Shown: positions 10,366 to 24,727, counted from the stretch's first letter. The stretch is 64,000 nucleotides of DNA from Whalleya microplaca (GCA_022497155.1 MU385720.1:744001-808000), one strand, 5' to 3'. Notes: generated by a model not told the origin, from the sequence alone. Numbers and translations: made by a program.

Positions 10366-11854
10366 ATGGCTTCCTCTCAGCAACCCCTCCCGAATACACA
10401 GCAGCCCCTCGATGTCTATGGTGGAGGTAAGTGCATCGTTGCCCTCGTCGATTTCCAGCCTCTTCCAGTATGTATATTGACACGCCCCGCTAGACGAAGT
10501 ATCAGCGCTGGTCCTCGATGCTGGCTACTGCCACACACGCGCAGGCTTCGCTGGTGAAGATGTCCCTAAGTCGGTGCTCCCTTCTTTCTACGGACGATTA
10601 AAAAGCACCAATGCCGACGCCACGACGACCACCTACCGCGACGTCTTCGGCGACGAGTGTCTGATCCCGCGCGCCGACTTCGAGATCCAGAACTACATGT
10701 CGCGCAGCGAGGGCGTGGTCGAGGACTGGGATGCCGCCACTAAGATGTGGGAGCACATGCTGATCAAGAGACTGCAGCCCGAGCAGGAGATGCCCCCGAG
10801 CAAGAATGGCCTGAATGACCCGGTAGAAGATGGCGAGGGCGACATCGCCATGGAAGACACCGAGAACCAGGAGAAGCCGTTGGCCGAGAACCCCCTCCTC
10901 ATGACCGAGGCGCCGTGGAACGCGGGTAAGGCCCGCGAGAAGGCGATCGAGATTGCTATGGAGAACTGGGGCTGTCCTGCCTTCTGGTTGTCGAGAACAC
11001 CCGTGTGCGCCGCCTTTGCCGCCGGCAAGGCGTCTGCGTTGGTCATCGACGTCGGCGGTGCGAGTACCAGTGTCACAGCTGTGCACGACGGCATGATCCT
11101 GAAGCGTTCCGTGCAGAAGTCTCCCGTCGGTGGGTTGTGGCTGTCGTCGCAGATCCGGAGTATGTGGGAGAACAGCGACCCGAAGGTCGACATCCTGCCG
11201 TCGTATATGGTCCAGAGTAAGACTCCCGTCGATGCCGGCGCCCCGGCGCAGGCCACCCTGCGCAAGTTCCCCTTCGAGATCAGCCAGTCATTCCGCACTT
11301 ACGAGGAAGAGCGCCTCTTGACCGAGTTCAAGGAGTCGGTGGTCGAGGTCTGGAGAGGCCCCGGCCGGTACGTGAACCCAGGAAACGAGGACCTCGTCCG
11401 GTCGCAGCCGGGCCGCGTCTTCGAGATGCCCGACGGCTCGAACCAGATGTGGCGCGAGCAGTGGTACCGGGTGTCCGAGGGGATGTGGGACGACGCGGCC
11501 GCCCTGCCGACGGCGGAGGGCATCACGAAGGCGCAGACGATCCCCGAGCTGATCAAGGCTGCCATCAGCGCCGTCGACGTCGACCTGCGCGCCAACCTGC
11601 TGGGCAACATCGTCGTGACGGGCGGCACGAGCCTGCTGAACGGCTTCAACGATCGCCTGAACAACGAGCTCATGGCCATGTACCCCGGCATGCGCATCAA
11701 GCTCCACGCCGCCGGCCTCACGACCGAGAGACGGTTCGGCGCCTGGATCGGCGGCAGCATCCTCGCCAGCCTGGGCACCTTCCACCAGATGTGGATCTCG
11801 CGGAAGGAGTACGAGGAGAACGGCGTCGGGATCGTGGAGAAGCGATGCAAGTAG
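10366..11854 (+). CDS. ARP4: Actin-related protein 4 (NuA4/INO80/SWR1 subunit)
   Basis: Nuclear actin-related protein shared by the NuA4 acetyltransferase and the INO80 and SWR1 remodellers. Exons 10366-10426 and 10494-11854 give 473 aa. The 67-bp intron (donor GTAAGT, acceptor CTAG) splits a Gly-Asp junction after residue 20, close to the start as in many fungal actin-family genes. The actin fold is clear: phosphate-1 loop VLDAGYCHTRAGFAGED (27-43), phosphate-2 VIDVGGASTSVTAVHDG, adenosine motif VVTGGTSLLNGFNDRL and C-terminal GGSILASLGTFHQMWISRKEY. An acidic insert (EDGEGDIAMEDTENQ) and an Arp4-type N-terminus separate it from conventional actin. The third codon positions are strongly GC-biased. 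Confidence 0.95.
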
Positions 11855-12209
11855 TAGAATATGGGTATTAAGAAAACTCGCACCATCTGCTATGGAATCG
11901 TGTCGAATTGAGAGAGATGATCTGCCCATAGGCGTCAGGAGTTCGTAAATGGCTGTAGCCGACTACGCAGGTTGTTTTTTCGCAAGAGGGATTAAAAATA
12001 GGGGGTTTGCTTGTAGGGCAGTTTTCTCTAGATCTATAGTAGAACTCAGGTCTATCCAATACCTAGTGACCAGCGTCACGAGAACATCTTTTTCCGTGTG
12101 CCAAAGTAAAATCTAGTCTACCGATAATCATTCCTCCCATTTTATCTCATATAATCCGTATACGCAGCTGCTTAGCTAAACCCGCTTCCAAGTTCTCTGC
12201 CCCTTTACT
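11855..12209. other. Convergent spacer, ARP4/D-serine dehydratase
   Basis: 355 bp of AT-rich 3' flanking sequence between two convergent genes. Nothing else is recognised. Confidence 0.5.
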
Positions 12210-14006
12210 TCACCACCCATTCCACCGCGGCCACACATCCACAATCTCATCCTCCGCCCCCTCCCTCCGACTATCCACAACCAGATACCACGCGTGCCCG
12301 GCCCCCGTGATACACGAATGGTTCGGCCAGATACGCACCCGCTGTCCAACATGCAACGGCACCTCGTCCTCCTTCTTCCCAACCCACTGCAGAACCCCGT
12401 GCTCCTGGCTGATGCGCCCAACCTGCCACCCGCCATGAACCGCAGGGAACCCCGGCCCCGGCACCGGCATCTCCTTCCCCCCTTCCTCCCCCGAGCCCGA
12501 GCCTGTGTTCCACGGACTCACGATGCCCCAGGCCGCATAATCGCGTCCGGGCTCCTCGCCCGCGTCGATGCACGGCTCGCGCCCGAGCGCGAGGCAGCCC
12601 GCGTTCACGAGGGCCTCGGGGGCGGCGTTGCGCGACGGGTAGAGAGAGGCGACCTCCGCCAGCACGCTGATGCCGATCATGCCACTGTTGAGGGTGGAGG
12701 CGTCGCGCGCGTGCGCCGCCAGCTGCTGGATGTCCAGCGTCGGGTACACGCCCGCGTGGACCTCGAGCGTGAAGCCGCTGCTGCGCAGGGCGGCGATCAG
12801 GCCGCTGAGCTCGGCGGTCGGGACGCAGGAGAGGAGGTCCGCCTCCGGTGCGGGGGATTTTGGGAGGGGGGAGGAGGAGAGGTCCGGGTGCTGGATCGTC
12901 GTCGCTGTTGGCGTGGCGCCTACGGAGAGCACGAGAGGGTGGGAGGGCCGCTCCCGCCGCACGATGGTGGCTACCTGCTGCAGGGCGCTGAACTCGGCGG
13001 AGAGGATCCCCATTGCTTCCCAGTCGCGCCGCGAGGCGTAGGAGTGCCCTGCGTGCGTGTACAGGCCGAGGAGGATCGAGGAGCCTACGGTTTCGGAGAG
13101 GAGGAGGGCGCTGATTACTGTAGTATCAAGAGCCAGAAGTCAGTATTCTCGCGCTTTCTACACAATTCGGGTAGATAATCATGGGGTGTTGTATTTGAAA
13201 TTCATCTCGGAAGCATTGGATACCCAATATGTATGTTCTCTTAGGCAATTCTTGCTCCTGAAATACCTAGGGCGGCGAGAAAGACAGGGGCATAAATGAC
13301 TTTGGACGCTACTCACGTGCGTTGCATTCCGGAGTAGCGGGGATCACGCCCGCGCGGTGCGAGCCCATGTCGATCTTCAGGAAGACCAGAGGCGGGTGCC
13401 CGGATTTCGAGGCGAGTGCCGTAAGGTGCTTCACTTGGTCTTCATGGTCAACCATCACGGTCAGTGCCCCGGGCCCGAGCTGGGCTGAGAACTGGGCTAG
13501 CCTGTCGACACACGAGCCATAGAGAGGGAAGGAGTAGAGGACCTGTGGTTGTGGGTGGCTGGGTTAGCTGATGATGTGTTGGGAGGTTTGATGAAGTGCT
13601 AGTCAGAGAGATTGGATGAGACGCACATTGACAGCTCGCCCCTTTGCTTGGTACTCCTTCAATAGGGGTAGGAGGCTCTCGGCTTCGATCACAGTCGAGA
13701 CGATGAGGTTTACTGGACCCTTATCTCCTACTTGTAATCTTGTGAGCTCTTCGGTCTATTATCTCAAAGTTAGTCTAATTCTTGAAGAGTGTATTAAGGG
13801 GCTTCCTTGAAACTTGTGAGCCCTACCTTGTGCGTCTTGATATGTGCTCTCCAACTGAGCTGTAGTCGATCAGCAGCCTCAAGCATCAGATTACAGTTTG
13901 CCTCGATCTTCGCCAGGTCCAACACCACAGCGGGCGTCGGAACCTGGTGTAGACTCTTGCCCACGAACTGGGCGCGAAGCAAATCTTTCGACAATTGCAC
14001 TGCCAT
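12210..14006 (-). CDS. DSD1: D-serine dehydratase (PLP, zinc-dependent; DSD1-like)
   Basis: Fold-type III PLP enzyme that converts D-serine to pyruvate and ammonia in the eukaryotic DSD1 manner. Four exons: complement(12210-13117, 13317-13542, 13627-13755, 13827-14006), 480 aa, introns 199, 84 and 71 bp. Exon 1 ends in AHIKTHK; Lys57 is the expected PLP lysine and has the same number as in yeast Dsd1. Later landmarks are VNLIVSTVIEAESLLPLL, KIDMGSHRAGV, LLGLYTHAGHSY and the C-terminal zinc site PNHSC followed by GHAWYLVVD. The Pro/Ser-rich stretch near GATPTATT and a Gly/Glu-rich loop make it longer than the yeast enzyme (about 430 aa). A D-threonine-aldolase-like activity is a less likely alternative because the PNHSC zinc site fits DSD1. 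Confidence 0.9.
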
Positions 14007-16473
14007 TGTTTACTATGTAGTTTCAATATAGATCCCTATTCCTACAAATTTGACTAAATAGCTCGCGGTGACTCCTTCTCATTATATAGGCAGGTGAATT
14101 CTTTCAGGGTCCATGATAAGGCTAGCGATGCCCCTCTAGTCTAGGGTCCTTTTCAATTCCCTAGCTTTAGGTTCTCCGCGTCTAAGTGGGTGCGATCCTA
14201 CTAATTACAGCAAGTCTACTGGGCTGAGACAGAGCAACCATCTACGTATGATATGGACCGAAGCCGGCACCGATTATGACCCACTGTACACTTGTGTATG
14301 TAAGTGGGTTGGGCGGCGATGCATCCATGTCATGCAAACAACCGCTTCACACATCGTGCGCAGAGTCCCTGATAGCATCGGGTTGCGTGTCACTAGTTGG
14401 GATGTGGTGTTTAAGCTTTGCGCTACCGACTGCTGGATGGATATTGGTCGCCTTGGAGACTAGCTATGATCTGCTAGGTTGAAGCAAATGCGAATCAGAT
14501 GTGAAATGCTCTTTATGGACTACTTGGCTTAAGGTCTTGCCCGGGTTGGTGGTTGTGGTGTAGAATATAAAGCATTAAACGTATGTCGAATTTAAGTCAA
14601 GTGGCTTGCTGACCCTTGTCGTCGATCAATGCAGTGCACGGCATTGGGATACCTAGCCACTCGGAAGTGACCCTGGGTTGTACAACAGTTGTCATGCAAT
14701 TCAACGCCATCGCGATACCATGCACCGGGGCTTGTCCGAAGCAGCCTCGAATGAGAAAGAAAAACATGATAAAGGGGGCAGATAACAAATGAGAAATAGG
14801 AATAAAACAAGTCAGATGTGATTTATTAGATCGTCATCCCCGCTTTCTCACCTCTGACTTCAGGTGATATGTGAGGCGCTGTTGTGCTCCGTCTACACAA
14901 ATGGGAGGCAAGGCTGGCACATAAAACTATACCTATAAGAAGCTGTGGCAGTATCGATTTCATATTATGAAGCGGCAAATTTTTACACTTAGAGAGTAGA
15001 TAATACGTGTCTAGGTATGGAAAGTTGTTCAACCTTTACTGAGAATACCTAGAATCTTATAAATTTCATGAGCAGAGCATACCTATAGTTTTCCCAGGTT
15101 CTTCCTTGATGTTGGGGTTGTGTTGTCTTATATATACCCCGACAATAACTTCGAATACGTGGCAAGAGGAAAAGACCAGAGTAGATGCGAATATCGACAT
15201 AAGGATAAGCACCTAAGCTGTTCGCCTCCGTGGCATAGAGCCTGCATGAGAAAGCCGTGGTCCCCGAGGTCTATCGTGTGACTTAATGCTCATCAGTTAC
15301 GACGACGTATCGTTAGTGAAAGCTACACGATAGCTTGTGGCCCATCATGTGGTAATTTTGTTGAACTACACAATTGGAACCACTGCATTGATGGTTGTCC
15401 TCTCACCTTTAAGAAAGAGCAAGAGTGAGGCGTTCATATCTGCAGCATCGCCAATACTAGTTGTCAATGACTTCAACCAGCTTCCCGAGTTTACCAAAAG
15501 GAAAAGGGTTCGACTACGTACAACAGCCGCCTTCTAAGCATCGACAGAGAGTAAACTCCTTGAGCAAAACTCCCTGCCAGCACACAAAAGACACTTTCAA
15601 CTATGTACTCGATTTCTACTTGGAAAATAAGAGCAATTCAAAGTGACTGCAATAACTGTATGCTCAGATATACCAACTTAAATAATTGATCTGAGCAGCC
15701 GGTTTAATGAGGTAGATTTCTTGAATGCACAGCTTTGGGACTTATCTCAGATCATTTAAATTCTCAGGTAGCCACAGGAAGTCACCAGCCACAACCTCAC
15801 ACTGTGTGCTAACCTGAAAGTCCTTTTTCGTGCTCTAGCAAGGTCGATTTCCTGTTAATGGAAGGATTCACTGCTGCTACTTGCAATATTTATTAAAGTG
15901 TGATGAATTCGTTATCTGTTATCGTATATTTTCTATTAAAATTGGTATCACTTTGATCTCTTCAGCTGCCCTTGATAGGTGTGAATCTACTAACACGACA
16001 GGTTACCTAGCAGCCCTAGCTGGTCAACTATTGGTCAGTGCACTGCCAGTCCACTATTTGGTCCCTAGAAACGCCACAGCTCTAGCTTCATAATAACACA
16101 CCACCGTTGCCCTTTCTGTTCTAGGGCTAAATAAGCGCACGGACCAAACGCTCACTTTATTCCGTGCCTACTGATTACCTGGGGGTTGCACCTGCAGTAA
16201 TTGTAAACGCGCTTTCGAGCCGCCGCCTCCACCTACCCATGTTCTTGGCATTTGCGAGTTGCCTCCCGATTTCTCTCTTGAACAACCCTCTTGCCTCTCC
16301 ATCTTAACTGTGAGAGGGGAACGACAACATTTCTATTGCGACACATACGGACGACTGTAGTAGATACGATCTTCCGACCCTTGCCCTGCCATGAGATAGA
16401 CTATCCGTATTCTTACGCGCGAGCGAACGCCCTTGAGAGAGAGCCGGAAAGGTGCGCGGAGGAGTCAGACACG
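14007..16473. promoter_or_regulatory. Divergent upstream region, DSD1/TAF1
   Basis: About 2.5 kb between divergent starts. The TAF1 frame is open back to 16291 but only from a TTG, so 16291-16473 is probably 5' UTR. The remaining sequence is mostly AT-rich with no convincing ORF; a 57-codon ATG frame on the minus strand near 14600-14770 has no support. Confidence 0.45.
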
Positions 16474-19400
16474 ATGGACGGATTCTCAGAGGATGCACAG
16501 GTCCCTGTGCCTAACGGCCTGAATGGCGCCACGAGCCCCAGGATTAAGGAGGAGGCCGATGGCGACCAGATGAATGGCCTTGACGGACCATCGTTTCAGA
16601 ATATTAACTGGACCACGCAGGAGCGGCAGGATGACGATGATATCAACCGAATGTTCACCGAGGAGGGAAATCTGCGAATGCCCGGCCTCGACACTTTTGG
16701 CGATAAAGAGATCGACCAGACGAACAAGGCTGACGATGCTGTCGACTTCGAAAACATCAGCGATAGCGACCTCGCCTCTGATGGCGTCTTTAGTGATGAT
16801 GGTGATGGTGTTGTTGCTGGCACCTCGCAAGTCCCCGGTCTAACTGAAGATGAGGGGACGAGTCATGACACGGAGAACATGGACGATCTATTCGGGGGTG
16901 GAATCGAGGGCGAGACCGATTACCTACCCTCCTCACCTGCTGCCGGCGAGGCGCCGACAGAGCAAACGCCTACTGTTCCTATCCCCGACAAACCCACAAC
17001 CCTACAAGACGTATCGGATGAGGTCTGGAGGGCCATGTCATTCGAAGAGAGACAGAGATTGAACTTCCCCGATTATGGTATGTCCATCGACAAGTGGATT
17101 AACCAGACGAACAAGGCGGATTCCTCTATGCAAAGAGCACCCGAGAGTGCAGACGAGCTAGTGGCACACAGATTCCCGGAATTCGAAGAGCACAAAATCC
17201 TCTATTACAATCGAATGATTCCAGAATGGCCCGCGAACTATACGTACAAGGAGCCTCCTAATAAGGATAAAGATCCTCCTGACTTTGTGCCTACTAAACT
17301 CGAGTTGGAACTCGAGGCTGACTGCTCGAAGCTGTTCCGAATCCCTGATAGCACCCTGTCTGCAGTCCACCAGAAATCCAACTACGTCGATGAGGATGAT
17401 TGGGGCAATGCCCCTGGTGCTCCGAGCTTAGATATTGCGGATGGCTTCTCGGATGACTCAGACGCAGACGATGAGCTTGTTGGCGGACTCAGGTTGCACG
17501 AGATTGCCACTATGTGTGATGACTGGGACGCTTCTTTCACTCTGCCTGACCCTTCAACATCAAAAGCCGCTGTTTCCATCGCCGATGACGAAGACATGGA
17601 TGATTGGGATAGGGAATTCCTGGAGCCGCAAGTTAAGAGAGTGCGGCCCAAATACGAACCCGGTCTACCGGATCTCTCATCTTTCAATACGTGGGGTATC
17701 GACGATTTTGCCGGGTCGGCACGTCAATCTGCGAAACGTGTGAGGCTCGATCTCGACGATCCTTACCTCTTGGTCGACGATGCGCAGTCAGAGCGGCCTT
17801 CAAAGCGTCCAAAGCTGGAAGAGAAGACGAAGCGAATGGCTAACGGCCAGTTGAGGAGAGATGTCATACGCCACTTCAATCTGTCTAACGATGATGCATA
17901 TGAGGCCCTCAAGGCTAACCACAAGAGCAAAGTCAGAGCTACTCTTTCCAACCTATCAGTGGAACACAGTATGCCTGCTCTCAAGTTGACCTTCCCCTTC
18001 TACCGAACGAAAGTCGAGGGCCAACCATGGGAGCATCATCGTAAGAGGTTCGAGGTTGAGAAGGTAGTGAAGCGTGCTGTCGGTATGCGGAGACCCGCAA
18101 AGGTCAGGCGGAAAGAAATGAAAGGGAAAAGCAACCATGAAATCTTCAAGACTAGCAAGGATCTCAGTCTCAATGACAATTCGACAGCGGTTCTCTTCGA
18201 GTATTGCGAAGAGTTCCCGACCATGATGTCGAACTTTGGCATGGGAAGCCGTGTTATCAACTATTACCGTCGCAAGGATCGAAATGACGAGGATAAGATC
18301 CCGAAACTCGATATTGGCGAGGGGCATCCGTTACTACCTGAAGACCGGTCCCCATTCTCTATATTCGGAACTGTTGATCCTGGCGAGACTGTCCCTACTC
18401 TGCACAATGAGATGTATCGCGCGCCCATCTTCAAGCACGAGCCCAGACCAAACGATTTTCTTCTCGGCTATAATACAAATGCCGCAGAAGGTCCCAAATA
18501 TTTCCTTCGCAGCATCGATCATGTATACACTGTAGGCCAAACTTTCCCAACTTTGGAGGTGCCAGGCCCGCACGCCAGGAAGGTTACGAATACCTCCAAG
18601 AATCGTCTCAAGATGATCTCATACCGAATGATGAAGAAAAAGGAGACACAGGATGTTAGCATACAGGAGGTAACCCCCCACGTCTTCGAAAAATTCGACC
18701 CACAAAACCGCCAGAAGATGAAGGAATTCCTCTCGTACGACAGGGAACGAAAGACTTGGGTACTACCAGAAGGGCAGGCCTTGATGGAAGAGAACGCTAT
18801 CCGATCTATGATCAAGCCTGAGGATGTTTGTTTGATTGAAGCCATGCAAATTGGCCAGCAACTTCTTGCAAATGCTGGCTACGACCCGAAAGACAGAGAG
18901 GAAGAGGACGAAGGTGCTGAAGAACCACTGGTGGCCAAAATGGCGCCTTGGGAAATTACCAAGAACTTCATCGATGCTAGCGCAGGAAAGGCCATGGTGG
19001 CTCTTCATGGTGAAGGTGATCCTACCGGTCATGGTTTGGGATTCAGTTTCATCAAGACTTCCATGAAGGGTGGCTACATCAACGCTGTTCAGGGGCCGCT
19101 GGCAACATCGGCGGACGCGATTGAACGTGAGCGCAAAGCAAATGGTGGTCATTCGTATAATGTCAAGAAACAGCAAGACATGTACAATACAGCCATCCGC
19201 CAGATATGGGAGAGACAAAAGTCAACTCTAAGCGACAACACTACTCACGATGATGCAGACGTTCTCGACACGGCCAATGAAGATGACCGTTTCAATTCAA
19301 AGCAAGTCGACGCCACACCTGCTCCCTTGGATGATGGCCGAAGCCAGTTCAGTCGTCTGAGCGGAGCTAGCCGGAGCGGCAGGCGAAAGCTGAAAGTCAC

Positions 19401-20242
19401 TCGTAAGAAGTTGAACGAAGCTGGAGAGATGATATCGGAGTCTGTCATCGTGGAGGATCCGATCGTTATCAGGAACTATCTCAGGCACCGGAAGGAGAAT
19501 GAGGAAAAGAATAGAGAGTAAGTTTGTGCTATATCTACTCGTAGTCTATGTGTCCGAAGAAATGCTAATGTGTGCTTCCATATTAGTGTATACAGCTTAC
19601 AGCCAACAGCCGACGCCGATGAGAATCGTGAAAAGCAAAAGCTGTGAGTGGTGACGCAATGAATCCACAACAACATTTACTGATGTCAACGTAGTGTTGA
19701 TAGAGAGCTTTCACGGCTGCTCAAGAATCAAGATCGACGTCAGATACGCGAAAAGCAAGGTAAAGGCAAGAAGAAGAGTACTGCCAACCTTGATGCATCC
19801 CCGGATCCGTCTTCTGCCGATAAGGCGTCAGCAGGCACGACCCGGAAATGCGCGAACTGTGGGCAAGTTGGACATATCAAGACCAACAAGAGGTACTGGC
19901 ACCACTGTTCTCTTAACGTTACCCACCCTACTTCGATGACGGCTCTCTAGAGCCTTATTTGAGAAAACAATCCTAGATAGAGCTCAACTCGGCCTGCATA
20001 GTTGCTTGTCCGAGTTGCTCGGTACAGTCTAGAGATATAGCACCATCACAGGGCTATTCTTCATAGCATGCACCCCTCCTATTCATATAGGTTTATAGGT
20101 TAAGAAAGAACAAACATATTTGCTAACTATTCGTTCTAGCAAATGTCCCTTGCTCAACGGTACGATAACGACGAATACTAATGCCGCTGATCATGGGGGA
20201 TTTGGCTCTTTTGGTGCTCCGGCTGCTGGGTCCAACGAATAA
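16474..20242 (+). CDS. TAF1: TFIID subunit TAF1
   Basis: Largest TFIID subunit, a scaffold for TBP and promoter recognition. Exons 16474-19517, 19587-19643, 19695-19892 and 20140-20242, 1133 aa; introns 69, 51 and 247 bp, all frame-consistent. The N-terminal 250 residues are acidic, as expected for the TBP-binding region. The central DUF3591 core spans roughly residues 500-1000 with recognisable MNGQ-like basic text (KKKETQDVSIQEV), APWEITKNFIDASAGKAM and the GHGLGFSF segment. The short exons 2-3 encode the conserved VYSLQPTAD linker and a basic helix. A zinc knuckle, KCANCGQVGHIKTNK plus SKCPLLNGT, is split by intron 3. There are no bromodomains, as usual for fungi. The ATG at 16474 is the first in frame. 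Confidence 0.93.
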
Positions 20243-21799
20243 GGGGATCAATCTCTCATGATGATTGGTTTTTCTTCGCCAGAACAATCTGGCGAATACC
20301 CCTTGATTGACTATAGTGACTCGAGAGAACGTATGTATGATACATTGTCACTTTGGCTGCCCCTGCCCTATTTCGACTTGCTCTTTTCCAACTCACTCCA
20401 AATCATGCTCAATTCTTTCGAATTCGACATGGCCCAGATATAGAATCCCTAGATGAGTATTGGTGTCTTAGCCCAACACCGCTAATATTGTATGAAGACC
20501 GGCCGCGTGAGAGACGAACCATCTAGTTCCTAGTAACGACGATGCAGAGAGCTTTCTACTAGCGGCTGGAGCTCAGTATCGCGAACTTACCCCACGCAGA
20601 TACTATGTTAGAATAATGTGCCCGGAAATGGCATTGGGGGTGTTACAAAAAGATCCATCGGTAGACATGAAGCACGGCCCGGGGGAGCCAATTTTGGAAG
20701 CATTTCAGATGGCGTTCAGGCTTAGTTAGGTTCAGGGACGGATCAGCATGGGAAAATCCGAATCGCACTCGCACTTGCACTTTCTCCTATGCGCGTCGGT
20801 CTTTGGCGGCGAAGAAAGAAGTTAGTTCACTGCGACTCTGGCTTTCGTTCTGGTTGGGCGGGGACAGATATACTTTTTCACTTACCCTGCATGCGAGCGG
20901 TCAGCTTTTCCACGCAAACCCAAACTCCTGGGAAGACGCTTGCGAGAAGAGCGCTTAAGCCGGAGGTAGAAAGGAAGCAGCGGAGCACACTGGAGCGGCA
21001 TAAGTGCAAGACGCCTTTCCGTACCGAGGCATGGTGGGAAAGATAGAAATGGAAAGCGTGCATTAGCGCTCTTCTGGAAGGCTTCGGTCGCATCGCAGCA
21101 GCAAGCAAGACGCACACGTGTGAGCGAGAGGCAGGGGCTCCGCTCGCTCGCTGGCTGTGCTATACTTAGTAGCGGGGCCGGACGGGCAGGCAGGCATAGA
21201 CAGGCATGGGCATGGGCTTCTTGTGCTACACTACACTACACTGCGTATGGACGCGGTATGAGGTGGACTGTATGTAATGGATGTTATGTATGTAGGTAGG
21301 GTTGGTGAGGTTGTATCGCGGTATGCAGATAATACTGGACCTAACCCGATCAATCTCTTGCAACCCCGCTCACGGCCAGTCGTGATAAAGAAAGGAAGAA
21401 AAATTTTCATATGGAACTTTTGGGGCGATGTGATTGATTGATTGATCGATTGATCGATTAATTGAGTGAGTGAACGATTTCGGTTTGGTTTATTGATTCA
21501 TTGATTACATACTTCATGTGCTACCACCTTGATGGTAGGCAGATGGCAGGTAGGCAGAAGGGTAGGTATCTATGTGGGCAATAGGTAGGTACTGACATGC
21601 ATAAGTGGTAGGTATTTTGTGTGTGTTCTGCTGTATTGTAGGCGCTGGTGCGGAGTAGTTTGGCTTCCGTGGCCAGTTGAAATTAACATACATAGAATTG
21701 CATCTTCTGCTGCCGCGTGGTCAGGAGGAGAAGATGGTGGTCATCGAATGCGACGGTACCTGCGCACATGGGCGCCAACGTGAGTGAGCGCGGACTACT

Positions 21800-21828
21800 G
21801 GGTGGTGGTGGTGGTGGTGGTGGTGGTA
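21800..21828. repeat. GGT microsatellite
   Basis: Nine uninterrupted GGT triplets followed by AATTGTGGTGGG. It is non-coding. Confidence 0.85.
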
Positions 21829-24697
21829 ATTGTGGTGGGAGGGCAGGAATAGGGGATAGCATACAGTAATTAGTATACAATTGATGTCGACTATGTTTAA
21901 TCGATTTCCCGTTCTAGAGGGGATTGTATGTATGCGCGTGAAATTAAATCTCCTAGATCAAAGACATCAATCATACGTACGGCCTTCAATACATGTACGT
22001 GCTCGAAATGGGTTGTATATACAGAATGCATAGGTACCTAGGTGGGATCGATGGTCAGCAAAATTTAGGTGTGCATGTTTGTGTCACTGAGACGGCGTGG
22101 TGAGTGAGGGAGTGGGTTGCGAGTTGTTGGATGGATTGAGCAGCTAGCTAGTCGCTGTCTCAGAGTTAAGCGATAGGGCTATCTAAGTGTCTGGCTATTC
22201 CCGTCGTCGACGATTGCTGAGCCCTGCTTACGTTGTTTCTGTGTGTATGTCTTTCCCCAGCAAGAATGGCGGGCAGGCAGAGCGGGCAGGGCAGCAACTA
22301 GTGGGATATTGGAGACGGGGTTTCCATTACCTAAGTTCTGATGCTATCTACAAGTCCGTCGTAGTGTGTGAGGTCTCGTTATAGTAGTGGAGATTTCTGG
22401 ATGTAGATCTGGTCCCCAGAATTCTCATCGGTGGCGAAACTTGATAATTTATTTGATATGTACGTAGTATGTATGTATTAATGCCATCTCAAAACTTCGA
22501 TTCCTTCAGACCCAGTCCTTCGGCGACTCCATGGCGTACCATTCGGTATCAGGGCATAGATCAGACGATTGGGAAATTTACCAGGGCGCGAACCAGGTAA
22601 TTGGCTGGAGAGGAACGGGAGGAGCCCTAACGCAGGACTGATTTATATGCCGAAGATAGATAGATCCATAGATTGCTACGGTTTCGGTCTCTCTCCCTTT
22701 TCTCCCCCTTGGTGGTAATTAATGTTGTCTACCTAGTCTGTGTCAGAATGTCCGTGCTAGGGATTCCATCTCATTACATTTCATCATAGAGGGCTATCGG
22801 TACCGAGGCGATGGTAGAGCGCGTCAAGAATGAGTATATTAAGAATGATGGGGTTCGTAGGGCTGCAGGGGTTGAGGGGGCAGTCCCCCGTGGATGGCAT
22901 GTGGTTCCTGACCAGCGGTGTCTAGTCAGCATGGGTGACGGCGGCTTACGTCGTGCCAAACTAGAACGAACTGCGGGAATGACTAGTTACCACCCCGGCT
23001 AGTATCGATGAGATATGCTAAAACGTAATATGTAATGAGATGGAGTTCGATGTTGATACTAGTCTACGGGACATACCGATAGGATCTAAAGTGGTGTCGG
23101 TTTTTGGAATTCTATGTAGTACCTGCAGCGGATTCTTCATCATATCGGCAATCAACATCGGCTATGAGATGGTGGTGGTGGTTCCCAAGCCATCGACGAT
23201 GATGGCTTTTAGAACAGAGAACAGAGAACAACAGCTTTGCTTGCAGCACTTACAAATCGTCGATCTCACTGTCTACTTGTCGAATCTCGATGTGTTCTGC
23301 ATGTATCGTCTTTCTCTGCACATACATAGCATAGTACATACATACGGTATGTATGTACAGGAGCTCGAGGAGCAGCAGGCCGGCTGCCTGCCTGGTAACG
23401 TTATCTGATCGGGCCTATTCAAGCTTAGTGATTCCCGCTGTCTTGGCTTTGGCCAGGGATCAGGGCAAATTAGGTGCTTCTGCCACAATAACAGGGTAAA
23501 TTTACCCACATTAGCCCAGGCGACTTGTGGGCTAATTGGCCAGAAAGAGGAGCAAGGTGAGCGTGAATAGTGGGGCTTTGCGGTGCGTCAGGTGCATGTG
23601 GTTGCTATAAATAGCTATTTTTAGCATACCGGCTCGGCTGTTGTGCACCAACCCGGGTCCCGCCCGACCAACCTGCCTACCCTGCATGCCTAGCTTTAGT
23701 TTTTTTTCTCCAGCCTCGCAAGGACTTATTTGCAGAAAGCGATAGTCCAATGGAATGTGGTTCGGGACGGACGAAAATTCCTTGGGATCGCAGAAGTTCG
23801 TCGCCCGGCGCTTAAAGTGGTGTTAACAGTGTAAGCTTTCTCGGATCCGATCGACGGCAGTTGGGTTGTGGATAACCTAACGGGACCCAACTCCATGGAG
23901 GACTACGCCACGAAATCGCATGAACACTCACGTTCTCCGACTATTCTCTATGGTAAATCGAAAAGTCGTCTAAAAGTCGCCGAGGATCAACAACTTGTTA
24001 CACCAGACTGTCGCTTACGTGACTTGGGGTGTTGCAACCAAGACACACACAACACACAGACTTTGCATGCATGCAGGTACAGAAAATTACCTATTCGGGC
24101 CCGAGTCACCAATTCGTCGATGGGCATCAGATAGCTGCTGCGCCTAGATACTCTCTTTCTGATTTGAATGATAGGCCAGATTAGTTAGCATCAAGAGGAT
24201 TTGGAGGTCAACGGTGAAATCGTCGGCGGCTTTCCTATAGGGAGAAGGAGATATACCATCAACTATACCTGTGCAACATGACAAGTAGCAAGGAGTAAAT
24301 GTATGTTAGTGATGCTGCAGTCATAGTCTTTCTAAAATTGTACGCATAGGCAGGTAAAGTGAAGCAAACCACTTGGAGAGCCATGAACTAGTATACCATA
24401 TGTATTCTAACATCTAAGCAGGTATGTAAAGAGAAGACTACGTTCTAGGCTTCCCCAGACAGATGTTCGGTGATCTTGACAAGGGTCTAATATTACCGTA
24501 GATATCAACCAATATGAAGGGTTCCTATAAAGCACGGCCGAGGCTATAGCGCGCGTAAGGGATACTATACAATCGCGTGTTGGGGGAGCTTAGCGACTTA
24601 AGCGGGCGGCAAGCCTAATAAGTGTGGGTGGTATCAAGGAGAATAGCACATGGCATTGATGCGATTGTGCGACACAAGACATGTGTATGCAACTATA

Positions 24698-24727
24698 TGT
24701 GTGAGTGTGTGAGTGTGTGTGTGTGTC
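24698..24727. repeat. GT microsatellite
   Basis: Imperfect GT run (TGTGTGAGTGTGTGAG then GTGTGTGTGTGT) in intergenic DNA. Confidence 0.85.

Noticed and set aside
14612..14770. 57-codon minus-strand ATG frame with hydrophobic start, effector-like
   Set aside because: The hydrophobic part is only a few residues long and interrupted by Arg/Cys; no cleavage site or homologue that I recognise.
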